Assembly (NCBI GenBank): GCA_017792345.1
Contig: CP051228.1
Span: 3,068,148-3,132,147, forward strand
Direction of reading: 5' to 3'
Origin: Mesoflavibacter sp.
GTDB lineage: Bacteria; Pseudomonadota; Alphaproteobacteria; UBA8366; Aestuariispiraceae
DNA: 64,000 nt
Shown piece by piece: positions 27,001 through 27,718 of the stretch. The notes beneath the pieces were generated by a model. The model was not told the origin of the DNA. It saw only the letters and a list, made by a program, of their open reading frames with translations, and made no database searches. How positions within the stretch are numbered: the stretch's first letter is position 1; each line of letters starts with the position of its first letter. Both the position numbers and the translations under genes were made by a program.

Positions 27001-27522
27001 GACTACAACGACGCCATCCTGTCGGTCCGTCCGGCGCCGACCGCGGCGGACTTCCAGGCGGGCGACCAACTGTGGGGCGGCGAAGTCGGCGGCACGGGCG
27101 ATGGCGAGAAGGATGCCTTCTTCTACGCCCGCGGCGACGGCGTCGACACGATCCACGACTTCGAAATGGGCACGGACCAGCTGTTCATCAGCGGCTATGA
27201 CCGGGGCGAGATGACGATCCTGAAAGAAGGGAACGACACGATCATCAGCCTGGGCGATGGCGGCGCGATCAAACTGGTCGGTGTCGACGCGGATCTCTTC
27301 GGCACGGACGAAAATATTGCCAGCTACGACGCCGATACCGACGGCAGCGGCGCGCTGAGCATCGACGAGCTGATGGAGTTGAGAGATGACGTGCTGGCCG
27401 ATGGTGGTGAGCAGGGCGGCAGCGCCCCGCCGAGCGCCGGAGACGCCGGTATCGTTATGGTCGCGCCGGTTGAACCCGGTCTGACCGACGCCGGCGGGAA
27501 CGAAGACCCCCAGAACGGGTAA
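1..27522 (+). CDS. Giant type 1 secreted repeat adhesin (RTX/VCBS/T1SS_143 type), 5'-partial
   Basis: This is a very large surface or secreted adhesin. The frame is open from base 1 to the TAA at 27520-27522 (9,173 residues), so the start lies upstream. In order it has 184-residue units with VDEDDLADG cores, T1SS_143/DUF5801-like and VCBS/cadherin-like domains (GNVLANDS, TYTITDGDGDT), a Pro-rich-linker array, DUF4114 domains, RTX nonapeptides (GGAGDDTIDG type), LamG/ConA-like modules, an EF-hand and a C-terminal region (GDGVDTIHDFEMGTDQL) like type 1 secretion ends. The composition is rich in Asp, Gly and Thr, which suggests Ca-dependent folding outside the cell. The only cysteines I noticed lie after about 19,630. 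The ABC exporter and HlyD genes just downstream are its likely secretion machinery. Family-level assignment is firm; the bound ligand (surface, polysaccharide, ice or host) is unknown. Confidence 0.95.
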   Translation: MDAVKDFDQDAADALSGQTITQSFGVDVTDDVPEAMANQSAVGTAVTGSVDEDDLADGTDDTKESLSTGGDLGLAGGRDLVTIDYGADGPAAGAPAALGYGDMDWTVSGPAGLTSQGDAVTYSYDAGTDTLTAEAGGREVFTVELNADGSYTFTLKDSIDHTDANGQNVEGLAFAVEGVPSQAAIDAVKDFDQDAADALANQTITQSFGVDVTDDVPEAMANQSAVGTAVTGSVDEDDLADGTDDTKESLSTGGDLGLAGGRDLVTIDYGADGAAAGAPAALGYGDMDWTVTGPAGLTSQGDAVTYSYDAGTDTLTAEAGGREVFTVELNADGSYTFTLKDSIDHTDANGQNVEGLAFAVEGVPSQAAIDAVKDFDQDAADALANQTITQSFGVDVTDDVPEAMANQSAVGTAVTGSVDEDDLADGTDDTKESLSTGGDLGLAGGRDLVTIDYGADGAAAGAPASLGYADMDWTVTGPAGLTSQGDAVTYSYDAGTDTLTAEAGGREVFTVELNADGSYTFTLKDSIDHTDANGQNVEGLAFAVEGVPSQAAIDAVKDFDQDAADALANQTITQSFGVDVTDDVPVATFLQNAVGTADTAAVDEDDLSGGNDLIAGKDSLTVDVADGDGNDLVSSGDLGLAGRDLVSIDYGADGPANGAPTALQYDDFDFAISVTSPAQLTSQGDAVSTSQTGNIMTGTAGGRDVFTVTLNGDGSFTFELLGTLDHPAGQGQNTLNLQFGLTGTVKDSVLDAMDFDKDTIEGLDAATITQSFGVDVTDDIPVAKNDATVFATEGGSTVAGNVLANDSFGADSDGASLTAFRYTNANGELATAPAGDTVTTQYGELTVNSDGTWSYTPNDEADHAPTGTALSDGFTYTITDGDGDTASAEQPIKVRDDKPTITVNPPPPGDPNLGTDGAFVDEDDLSPAQGDSETGTDGTGSSAVSGTLTIDGGQDGVAAVELSVPTELTAMNLSSGGVGLVYSTAPGGQSITATAGVGGAVVFTMTLTGNATDGYGWTFDLVDNLDHSAGAGENLISDIPFTVTVTDGDGSTASGTIEIDVIDDVPEARDDGIYRVQQAGGTTSNVVEGNLLTDNDTVGADSEGASIVEISYTDENGATQTAAVDATNGVTVDTQHGMLTVNADGTWSYTADGDVQNVGGQDVRDDFTYTLQDGDGDQDTANVAVAIGDDGPEIYFPPPSGSGEPTATGGGLVDEDDLNQPGDLVDGSDQSDPSLVTRPVAVDFGEDGPAATDPLVLQDPNAPGDPTGLIAKGLTSGGQALTYSLAGNTITATANGETIFTMSLNGNPTDGFSYTFDLVGNLDHPAGDGENLIEDIPFGLIATDGDGSTSTGLIEIDVRDDVPDAKDDGEYRLEQAGDSTGNTVTGNLLIDNDTQGADGATITAITYTDESGNAATAVVDPVNGVTVDTQYGMLTVDASGAWTYTADTDIVNVSGQDVEDDFNYTLTDGDGDSDTATVHLVIGDDGPEIYFPPPSGSGEPTATGGGLVDEDDLNQPGDLVDGSDQSDPSLVTRPVAVDFGEDGPAATDPLVLQDPNAPGDPTGLIAKGLTSGGQALTYSLAGNTITATANGETIFTMSLNGNPTDGFSYTFDLMGNLDHPAGDGENLIEDIPFGLIATDGDGSTTTGVIEIDVRDDVPDAKDDGEYRLEQAGETTGNSVTGNLLIDNDTQGADGATITAITYTDESGNAATAVVDPVNGVTVDTLHGSLTVGADGAWTYTADLDVVNVGGQDVSDDFNYTLTDGDGDSDTATVNIVIGDDGPEIYFPPPSGSGEPTATGGGLVDEDDLATPTDSVDGSDQSDASLVTRPVAVDFGNDGPAASDALLFEDPNTAGDPSGLIGKNLTSGGQALSYTLNASGTVITASAGGETVFTMALNGNPTDGYTYTFDLVGQLDHATGLGENLIEDIPFALVATDGDGSTARGVIEIDVRDDVPEAKDDDSVKAEEGGDPISGNVLTNDIAGADGITLTSFTYNDVNGDPQVANAGDTVSTQYGTLTVNSDGSWTYQANEDVPNNVENDVIDPFTYTIVDGDGDTDTATQRIEIGEDVPTITFKEPGQPDAPTGNRSVDEDDLGTQPGDVDSGTDQTGVSSVSQDINVDFGEDGAAATDPIVLSIPQELVDMGLTSDGQTVTYTLSSDGMTITASNGTDTVFTLSLNGNPTDGYSYTFDLTGNLDHPAGAGENVIEDLPFDVVVTDGNGSEAVGRINIDVVDDVPELVQVSGPIAAQSVTVDEDDTANGTDGSQSTSATGALGLSGIAFSAALGADADGAQASGSGVTYDPADLTITGPAGLTSNGEAITYSQTGNVLTGSANGETIFTVTLNSDDTYTFNLQGSIDHAAGSGENTIALNFGVSGTVTSNQSVTDGDGDTVSAGDVQISHGFQVNVVDDVPEAMANQSAVGTAVTGSVDEDDLADGTDDTKESLSTGGDLGLAGGRDLVTIDYGADGPAAGAPAALGYGDMDWTITGPAGLTSQGDAVTYSYDAGTDTLTAEAGGREVFTVELNADGSYTFTLKDSIDHTDANGQNVEGLAFAVEGVPSQAAIDAVKDFDQDAADALSGQTITQSFGVGVTDDVPEAMANQSAVGTAVTGSVDEDDLADGTDDTKESLSTGGDLGLAGGRDLVTIDYGADGAAAGAPAALGYGDMDWTVTGPAGLTSQGDAVTYSYDAGTDTLTAEAGGREVFTVELNADGSYTFTLKDSIDHTDANGQNIEGLAFAVEGVPSQAAIDAVKDFDQDAADALSGQTITQSFGVDVTDDVPEAMANQGAVGTAVTGSVDEDDLADGTDDTKESLSTGGDLGLAGGRDLVTIDYGADGPAAGAPASLGYADMDWTVTGPAGLTSQGDAVTYSYDAGTDTLTAEAGGREVFTVELNADGSYTFTLKDSIDHTDANGQNIEGLAFAVEGVPSQAAIDAVKDFDQDAADALANQTITQSFGVDVTDDVPEAVVDVSGVQGAESVSLDEDDLADGTDDTKESLSATGNLGFGTGDLISIDYGADGPADANAPTGLTAADLEFTFVNLPTGLTSNGDAITFTQANGVLTATADAGGTNARPVFTVSIDAATGEYTFTLQDALDHQDANGQNIEGLTFNIEGRPSAAALAEKDFDQDAIDGLVDAVVPQSFGVDIVDDVPVATVNELTTGGPTILTGRIDTETYDDPNTGFTVSARQIDGNGNLTTLSANNVSVGNSTGGPGLGVKATPESGVAGQLGYDPTEAISEQLVVDFDYDVTGVTFTVANLYSNEFAQGEGVEQGHWAAYKDGQLVAEGDFTANIGNNQGSYEISLPQGVTIDQLVFTATPYAQGIPDAEDGQTTTQDSSDYWITGIDFSYIDPNGTGTGGSEVTGQTVVVDEDDLSDGSDTDKESLSAIGDLNLAGEDLITIDYGADGPAPGAPTALQYGDLDFSFDMASLPTGLTAAGDAVTFTQENGVLTATADAGGANERPVFTVTLNPDATYTFQLVDQLDHPQFTAEDVLTFDFSILGVPKDGIGGTDFDLDPAALDGLVFEHGFSVQVVDDVPTAVDDNAGPVEEGQSVSGNLIDPNDIPGADGATVTDIAYTDVNGNPATATVDPVNGVTVTTPTGSLTVQADGSYTFTTAEDAVTGSEAVTESFTYTLTDGDGDQDTAVLTVTITDDDEPTIEISYPGANADSAVVDEDDLGSEAGDLVDGSDQSQGSSVSGGLNIDTGDDGFGSIALTVPQELQAMGLTSGGSAVTYTLSGDGQTITATAGGEDVFTLSLTGNPTDGFGWTFDLTGQLDHPAGAGENVIAGIPFGVTVTDADGDAASTTILVDVVDDVPVANDDATLTLKEGGESVTGNVMANDVEGADGAVVTSFTYTAEDGSTQTGSVGVQVDTQYGTLTVNADGSFTYTSDENEAHTDGQPLTEGFVYTLTDADGDTSTATQSFTIKDTGPTIDPPTPTPPNPPEPPPPGEPPVGEEDPDHPELGINAGRVNEDDLADGSDADKESTTVTGELNIDYGNDGPGGVAFTGEGDLPALTSNGVPITYSNDGGTITGTAGGTTIFTMTLTGGGTGYAFELTGQIDHPEGQGANEVDLPFTVTVTDSDGSTASSTFHISVVDDVPTAVDDATKTLEEGGESVTGNVMDNDIRGADDPVTVTEITYTDESGQQVTASVDPVNGVTVDTQYGSLTIAADGSYTYTSDANETHTNGQPLTEGFTYTITDNDGDSSSAVQAFTIKDTGPTIDPPTPTPTPPNPPEPPPPGEPPVGEEDPDHPELGINAGRVNEDDLADGSDADKESTTVTGELNIDYGNDGPGGVAFTGEGSLPALTSNGVPITYSNDGGTITGTAGGTTIFTMTLTGGGTGYAFELVGQIDHPEGQGANEVDLPFTVTVTDSDGSTASSTFHISVVDDVPTAVDDATKTLEEGGESVTGNVMDNDIRGADDPVTVTEITYTDESGQQVTASVDPVNGVTVDTQYGSLTIAADGSYTYTSDANETHTNGQPLTEGFTYTITDNDGDSSSAVQAFTIKDTGPTIDPPTPTPPNPPEPPPPGEPPVGEEDPDHPELGINAGRVNEDDLADGSDADKESTTVTGELNIDYGNDGPGGVAFTGEGDLPALTSNGVPITYSNDGGTITGTAGGTTIFTMTLTGGGTGYAFELVGQIDHPEGQGANEVDLPFTVTVTDSDGSTASSTFHISVVDDVPTAVDDATKTLEEGGESVTGNVMDNDIRGADDPVTVTEITYTDESGQQVTASVDPVNGVTVDTQYGSLTIAADGSYTYTSDANETHTNGQPLTEGFTYTITDNDGDSSSAVQAFTIKDTGPTIDPPTPTPPNPPEPPPPGEPPVGEEDPDHPELGINAGRVDEDDLAAGTDPTKEPTTATGTLTIDGGADGVASIGFTNTAQLPSLTSGGVAIEYTVSTDGQTVTGSAGGESVFTMALTNGGAGYSFELTGKIDHPAGQDQNEVDLPFTVTVTDGDGSTASATFHISVVDDVPAVDTNAIVIGQAESVSVDEDDLADGTDGSQSTSVSGDLGFGSGAVIAIDYGADGPAAGAPAGIGYSDLDFTIEGPAGLTSQGEAVTYSQNGNVLTAEAGGRTVFTVALNADGSFTFDLQDSLDHADGAGQNAMDLGFTLTGVPSAAAIAAAVDGDGDPVQGLDTASVTQTISVSVVDDVPVATANDLTGEPEIVTVTITAENYSETDTGFTVTGRQINPDGTLTDKSGALVSTNANPPGFGVTGAASGADSEIGYSDNHGISEELHIDFDTPITEVTISYSWMNSQEDGTYTLYRDGQPVGTATVDGVTDQIDAAFTATADDGGPFDSIVFTAPSGGGHDFLVHSVQFQQTVTGGGVVAEQVTLDEDDLIDGSDLDKEGLTANGNLNLAGEELVTIDYGADGPADGAPTGLGYGDLTFTIDGPAGLTSQGEAITYDNSTPGELVATAGGREVFTVTLNADGSFSFTLKDTIDHATGAGENVQALTFGLTGVPNAGAITDYDLDPASFDGVAFTHSFQVNVVDDVPTAVDDSAGPVEEGHSVSGNVMTSNDTEGADGATVTSFTYKDANGQTVSVTVDPQNGGTATTEAGTLTVMADGSYTFTANGDVVSGGDTHVENFGYTLTDADGDTSSATLSVTITDDDEPEIEIFYPGDDDPNMGPDGAFVDEDDLGVEAGDTDQGTDQNQPSSVSGDIQLTLGEDGFGSIALSVPAELEGRNLTSGGQPVSYEVSGDGMTITASADGETVFTMTLTGNATDGFGWTFDLTGNLDHAAGQGENLIADLPFTVTVTDSDGDAASGSILVDVKDDVPVATANTVPVGGNEEQIIQVTNMGQESAAYNNTYGYYVKGPNGEPTEGKIIFANTKQDIGETYTIEGHDAADIGFFVISNGASLNGGISNGMTVTFEQDNSGEWHAVADGGRLSGQGDPVLFDDPALNENNFDYTVDNQVVGNQNWEDIPGGGDNDFNDVNINVEVFTSTTIPTVDEDDLADGSSPDAGALAVNGNLGLAGEELISIDYGADGAAAGAPTGLGYSDLTFTIEGPAGLTSQGDAVTYQQNGDVLTATAGGRDVFTVQLNADGTFTFTLKGSIDHQNGAGQNVQALTFGLIGIPTAAAAAAAEDFDFDPASFDGVQFSHSFQVNVIDDVPLAVDDGQVTLDEGGVTVTGQLMGNDVAGADGASVTSFTYTDVNGDTQTGAVGQEVQTEHGTLTVQADGSYSYTSNTSVDNPNGDAVTDAITYTITDADGDTSSATHSFEIEDTLPQLSLQIGPAEGYEDQPIGLSISADLAQANNAVTVGVTLGNVPTDAVLVTGTGQTLTGSSSYALTPDDLEGLTIQAGQHSADDFGITVTATATHSVTGETFTTDPMPLPVTVHEIADGPTLSVTADVVAVGDEGTDDILIGGAGSDTLLGGAGDDTIDGQGGNDLLIGDEYDGFMSAALNIGVGLIDQDGSEVASLTLSGLPEGATLSSDNGAITITNGTAQLSVADLQGLTVTFPAGTDAFDITVSARTVDTDADDNTTDTSADVVQTISVSLPGGDGYGDDTITGGAGDDTIYGNRGDDVLYGDGPDACPPDHEIVNGSQQVYVTDRGPFLSIGEDSGSGDIGEPGEAGHVSEGGFTITGTLGGVGAGVVTSITYTAESGQALTALVDATNGVTVDTKYGMLTVNADGSFSYTSDHDEDHGASGAPLPDPFSFTATVPTSGGTTGGGLTVGENDFVDDGSMNHHGTSGSDTFVVDRDLKMNENFQMGDGNDVLIVNGDTNQGNNLNMGDGNDSVNPGENIQGNTAVDGGAGDDVLYLSKASTSYQFQNFTNNNGSINTQVIDLDTGKMLTVNNVEAIAFADGHIVGNADLVQTGGGQPPADTFNDTIYGEEGNDQLYGEKGNDILRGGADSDTVDGGKGIDDVHAGSEDDLGLFTVGEGGVGERYDGGTGTDTLRIKYSAADLENPAIVQELREIQQFIADNSNPLTDSGAERTFSALGITVQDWEDVQLDGPPLPDPVDANDDTASVVEGGQTVTGNVLSNDDTGGGQITSFTYTKEDGSTGTASAGDTVDTVYGQLTVQADGSYTYTSDPSEDHSGGGLSEAVTYTVTNQYGSDDATLTINVGDTVPVAVNDVNSTVEGGQAVTGNLLANDDLGADGSTLTSFTYTDANGNQQTGVPGSTVTTQTGTLTVQANGTYSFTANASIDHSTNGQTEQEVFSYTITDGDGDMSTATATINIADTNPDLDVTASGGGYEDQWVPLDITYTATGEGPGDVSFTLSGVPAGATLNAGTEVSAGVWSLTEADLDGLALRATEDFSGEISLTLTADTTDVDGDTASDSETFTVFVAPVVDEIDLEVEDATAAPCDDPTEPGEGLRVTNMGQESAAYHNTYGYFIIGAGGVPTVGQILFANTKQEIGVTKEIEGVDPDSVGFFVISNGASLNPGLANGTEITFQQNGSGNWVAHTANGPLSGQGDPVIFSTPGLNEGNFDYTQDNAVVGNQNWEDIPGGGDNDFNDVNMDVERYTIDAPDNGGVTADISGTVGDDVLTGTADDEVIAGGDGNDTIIGMGGDDTILGQGGQDVLYGDGGPDADGDGVVVVGQPTVVFQTSFETMPGDVQQSNPSYFAQSIEGWTTTAEDVEIWTDNLVRDLGDQPDGKTSAADGHNFVELNNVTSDVYSDSDGIYRDVPTEAGKVYELTFSYSGRPGYDETVNKMLVSVNGNTLGDYSHDMENQTNHDWQTVTVTFTGNGSPMRIMFVENSDNDQAYGRGMSLDNIILTDTGTKIVSDIEGDSFNDTIYGGADNDQIYGQQGDDVIYGDDPLGQDYDGCFTAPVSITVGDNDIDGSEVLTVEIGNVPQGATLFNTAGDTFSGSQVHVLTPDQLEGLQIRVPNGTGDFTLSVEVTSLDTDPDRGETDTGTVSATIDIDIPDTSGGTGVPGDDTIYGGSGADTIYGQQGDDIIYGDNGPGMQAPGGGTPPPPPEPVETTFTLTTPSYKDDPLNLYPSSGDAYAKGYTESGAYVVKIGGLDDCDICNMAGGFTSSFNVADGASDGTLTFTYRMTFSRDYESNEHGEVWVAIDGQKVLIDGKDYVQKVSGDGNGGSDYDSGWKTVTIDIGDLPAGAHTVTLGGYNNSKTTQSEEMTVRFKDIEVSGMVGGEIDGGDTNGVEAIFHFDMNDVTWSSNETVTDTVQGLTGTAKGDTGSTTGPDGKAAQLDGSGDYIKVPHDASMETETGTFTIDFLAWNNGTMASKDSSGYDDGGHFDMEINDSRQVSLRIQTENETFYLKGGNIDYQNWHNATVTWDGSKVSLYVDGNLVDSVQSDWNMVENQNPWTFGASQTHSGDNTADNLRDYFNGKIDSPALFDGALTADQVASMVDNGTGYFIENIDDLTSGGTETLSLDITGTNVNTSAVVTAWDDAGVTLQALRYNAGTDSYSDAPFSTKNVSFTINSSHTADASIHGTYNYAGIAVGGGIDGGEIDTQDGSDDTGTEVMRMTFDTAMDSVTVTLSALFDGESQITADHGPFDPGYLEQARWVAYGPDGQSATGVINGTVNGLVSAKIDTNFPITKLELTPVDDGAGQSGHNSDFLLKGIVAVPVGSDVPDTPDGDVSYNDVIHGGTGNDQIHGQYGNDFLQGGSGNDIVSGGAGRDWIMGGTDSGSATTAPQAITVTFQGTDAGYSNSVGYYVLDDEGTPETGEVIWANLHQTDVGSTHTILLDGFDQDDIGFFLIPDGGDMNAGLADGTVVTFGENTDGSVTVYADGQALQGQDANAYFSNPPTLNPDGVNHTQITEIADGVGLTINTDGKNGVLSTDDVGFSGQKVTVEVGFKSTELGNDFTPLLSYSAGRNNGNEFTIGAQNGVLTILVAGVSVATNILASGLFDGDEHMVSASWDGTNGNLKVYVDGVEGFATTGIAQGQSIQGGGTLVFGQEQDSNGGGYDSDQVFSGTYTQARLFDDLRDPVEIAQNAGEPLPDDADNVVADYRFGGYDTGSKTVEDVSGNGNDLSYGTVSGFQSSSDPEVVVGGSGETLIGFEDLLNGGDQDYNDAILSVRPAPTAADFQAGDQLWGGEVGGTGDGEKDAFFYARGDGVDTIHDFEMGTDQLFISGYDRGEMTILKEGNDTIISLGDGGAIKLVGVDADLFGTDENIASYDADTDGSGALSIDELMELRDDVLADGGEQGGSAPPSAGDAGIVMVAPVEPGLTDAGGNEDPQNG
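85..1740 (+). repeat. Tandem 552-bp (184-aa) adhesin units, array 1
   Basis: Three complete units begin at 85, 637 and 1189, each opening with TDDVPEAMANQ, preceded by the end of another unit at 1-84. They are nearly identical at DNA level, with changes mostly synonymous or confined to a few codons (for example GPAAG versus GAAAG). A diverged fourth unit occupies 1741-2328. Each unit has the T1SS_143/DUF5801 signature: DEDDL, IDYGADGP, GLTSQGDAVTYS, REVFTVELNADGSYTF and DHTDANGQN. Confidence 0.95.
3571..5340 (+). repeat. Tandem 885-bp (295-aa) adhesin units with FPPPSGSGEP linker
   Basis: Two full near-identical units begin at 3571 and 4456, and a third, more diverged copy begins at 5341. 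Each starts PEIYFPPPSGSGEPTATGG, continues with a DEDDL T1SS_143-type domain, and ends with a VCBS-like domain (GNLLIDNDTQGADG ... FNYTLTDGDGD). The Pro-rich stretch is probably the inter-domain hinge. Confidence 0.92.
7222..8877 (+). repeat. Tandem 552-bp (184-aa) adhesin units, array 2
   Basis: A second block of the same units as at 85-1740 begins at 7222, 7774 and 8326, with a diverged copy from 8878. The offset from array 1 is 7,137 bp, which is divisible by three. Exchange or deletion between the two arrays would therefore keep the adhesin frame open. Confidence 0.95.
9484..10056 (+). other. Adhesin internal module X, copy 1 (uncharacterised, about 190 aa)
   Basis: This non-repeat module interrupts the repeat domains. 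It reads TGFTVSARQIDGNG near its start and ends DYWITGIDFSYI. Related modules occur at 15505-15981 and 25078-25668, all with a W/Y-rich beta-strand pattern and an (A/T)YxDGQ-type segment. The shape resembles a jelly-roll or carbohydrate-binding-like fold, but I cannot name the family. Confidence 0.6.
11785..14535 (+). repeat. Tandem 870/876-bp adhesin units with long Pro-rich linker
   Basis: Full units begin at 11785 (870 bp), 12655 (876 bp) and 13531 (870 bp). A fourth linker begins at 14401, after which the sequence diverges. Each unit starts TGPTIDPPTPTPPNPPEPPP, a roughly 35-residue linker, followed by one DEDDL domain and one VCBS-like domain. The 6-bp difference is an extra Pro-Thr pair in the linker of unit 2. 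DNA identity among the units is very high, pointing to recent duplication or gene conversion. Confidence 0.95.
15505..15981 (+). other. Adhesin internal module X, copy 2
   Basis: This is the second copy of the uncharacterised module seen at 9484-10056. It starts near TGFTVTGRQINPDG, carries TLYRDGQPVGTATV in the middle and ends HDFLVHSVQF. It sits between two DEDDL repeat domains. Confidence 0.55.
17401..17856 (+). other. DUF4114 domain 1 in adhesin
   Basis: The segment reads VTNMGQESAAYNNTYGYY, then DIGFFVISNGASLN, and ends VVGNQNWEDIPGGGDNDFND. These are the hallmarks of DUF4114, a domain of secreted calcium-dependent bacterial surface proteins. A close copy lies at 22003-22455. Confidence 0.8.
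19105..19629 (+). other. RTX nonapeptide blocks 1 and 2 flanking an Ig-like domain
   Basis: Two short runs of GGxGxDxUx nonapeptides (19105-19218 and 19552-19629) flank a beta-rich domain that contains LIDQDGSEVASLTLSG. RTX runs bind calcium and fold outside the cell. Here they are split up and interleaved with domains rather than forming one block. Confidence 0.85.
20521..20640 (+). other. RTX nonapeptide block 3
   Basis: The run NDTIYGEEGNDQLYG ... GNDILRGGADSDTVDGG is a typical calcium-binding RTX beta-roll segment. It follows an unusual GDGND-rich stretch at about 20060-20475. Confidence 0.85.
22003..22455 (+). other. DUF4114 domain 2 in adhesin
   Basis: This near copy of the domain at 17401-17856 reads VTNMGQESAAYHNTYGYF and ends NQNWEDIPGGGDNDFNDVN. 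An RTX block follows directly (about 22501-22650). Confidence 0.8.
22690..23220 (+). other. Probable galactose-binding-like module in adhesin
   Basis: The segment begins FQTSFETMPGDVQQ and includes GWTTTAEDVEIW, NFVELN, YELTFSYSGRPG and ends GMSLDNIILTD. This pattern is typical of jelly-roll modules of the DUF642/carbohydrate-binding type found in secreted proteins. RTX blocks flank it on both sides. Ligand binding is inferred. Confidence 0.6.
23263..23781 (+). other. RTX nonapeptide blocks 5 and 6 flanking an Ig-like domain
   Basis: The runs NDTIYGGADNDQIYGQQGDD (23263-23340) and DDTIYGGSGADTIYGQQGDD (23695-23781) enclose a domain containing DNDIDGSEVLTVEIGNVPQG. The arrangement mirrors the one at 19105-19629. 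Confidence 0.85.
24376..25023 (+). other. LamG / concanavalin-like module in adhesin
   Basis: The sequence runs AIFHFDMNDVTW, then AAQLDGSGDYIKVPH, NWHNATVTWDGSKVSLYVDG and IDSPALFDGALTADQV. This is the standard LamG/laminin-type ConA-like lectin pattern. Such modules usually bind glycans or proteins, so this is a likely adhesive tip domain. Confidence 0.8.
25078..25668 (+). other. Adhesin internal module X, copy 3
   Basis: A third, diverged version of the uncharacterised module at 9484-10056. It contains MTFDTAMDSVTVTLSALFDG and ARWVAYGPDGQS and ends DFLLKGIVAVPV. An RTX block follows at 25711-25848. Confidence 0.45.
25876..27032 (+). other. DUF4114 domain 3 split by a ConA-like insertion
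   Basis: The first half (ITVTFQGTDAGYSNSVGYYV ... DIGFFLIPDGGDMNAGL) matches the start of DUF4114. The closing motif (ETLIGFEDLLNGGDQDYNDA) appears only at about 26950-27020. Between them lies about 230 residues of a LamG/pentraxin-like domain (TVEVGFKSTELG, MVSASWDGTNGNLKVYVDGV, VADYRFGG). Confidence 0.65.
27334..27369 (+). other. EF-hand calcium loop near adhesin C-terminus
   Basis: The codons encode DTDGSGALSIDE, matching the 12-residue EF-hand loop with Asp at positions 1 and 3, Ser at 5, Gly at 6, Leu at 8 and Glu at 12. It lies about 50 residues before the stop, at the end of the type 1 secretion region. Confidence 0.75.
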
Positions 27523-27560
27523 GCTTCGACCCCGCTTAAATACAGTACCCCTCGTTATGA

Positions 27561-27603
27561 GACGGCGGCGGTCCCAGCCCGGACCCCGCCGTTTCTTTTT
27601 TTC
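27561..27603 (+). terminator. Intrinsic terminator after the adhesin
   Basis: A GC-rich hairpin (ACGGCGG-C-GGTCC paired with GGACCCCGCCGT, one bulged C, loop CAGCCC) is followed by a T-rich run at 27592-27602. It separates the adhesin transcript from the exporter genes. Confidence 0.85.
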
Positions 27604-27718
27604 CATCTCGGGGTGAACTTTGGCCTGAATCGTGCTTAATTGGGGGGGGCGGTGCGCTACTGGAGCGCCGCGATCGGCGTGGCAGAGGCCTGGTGCCTCG
27701 GAGGTAGCGGTTCAATAG

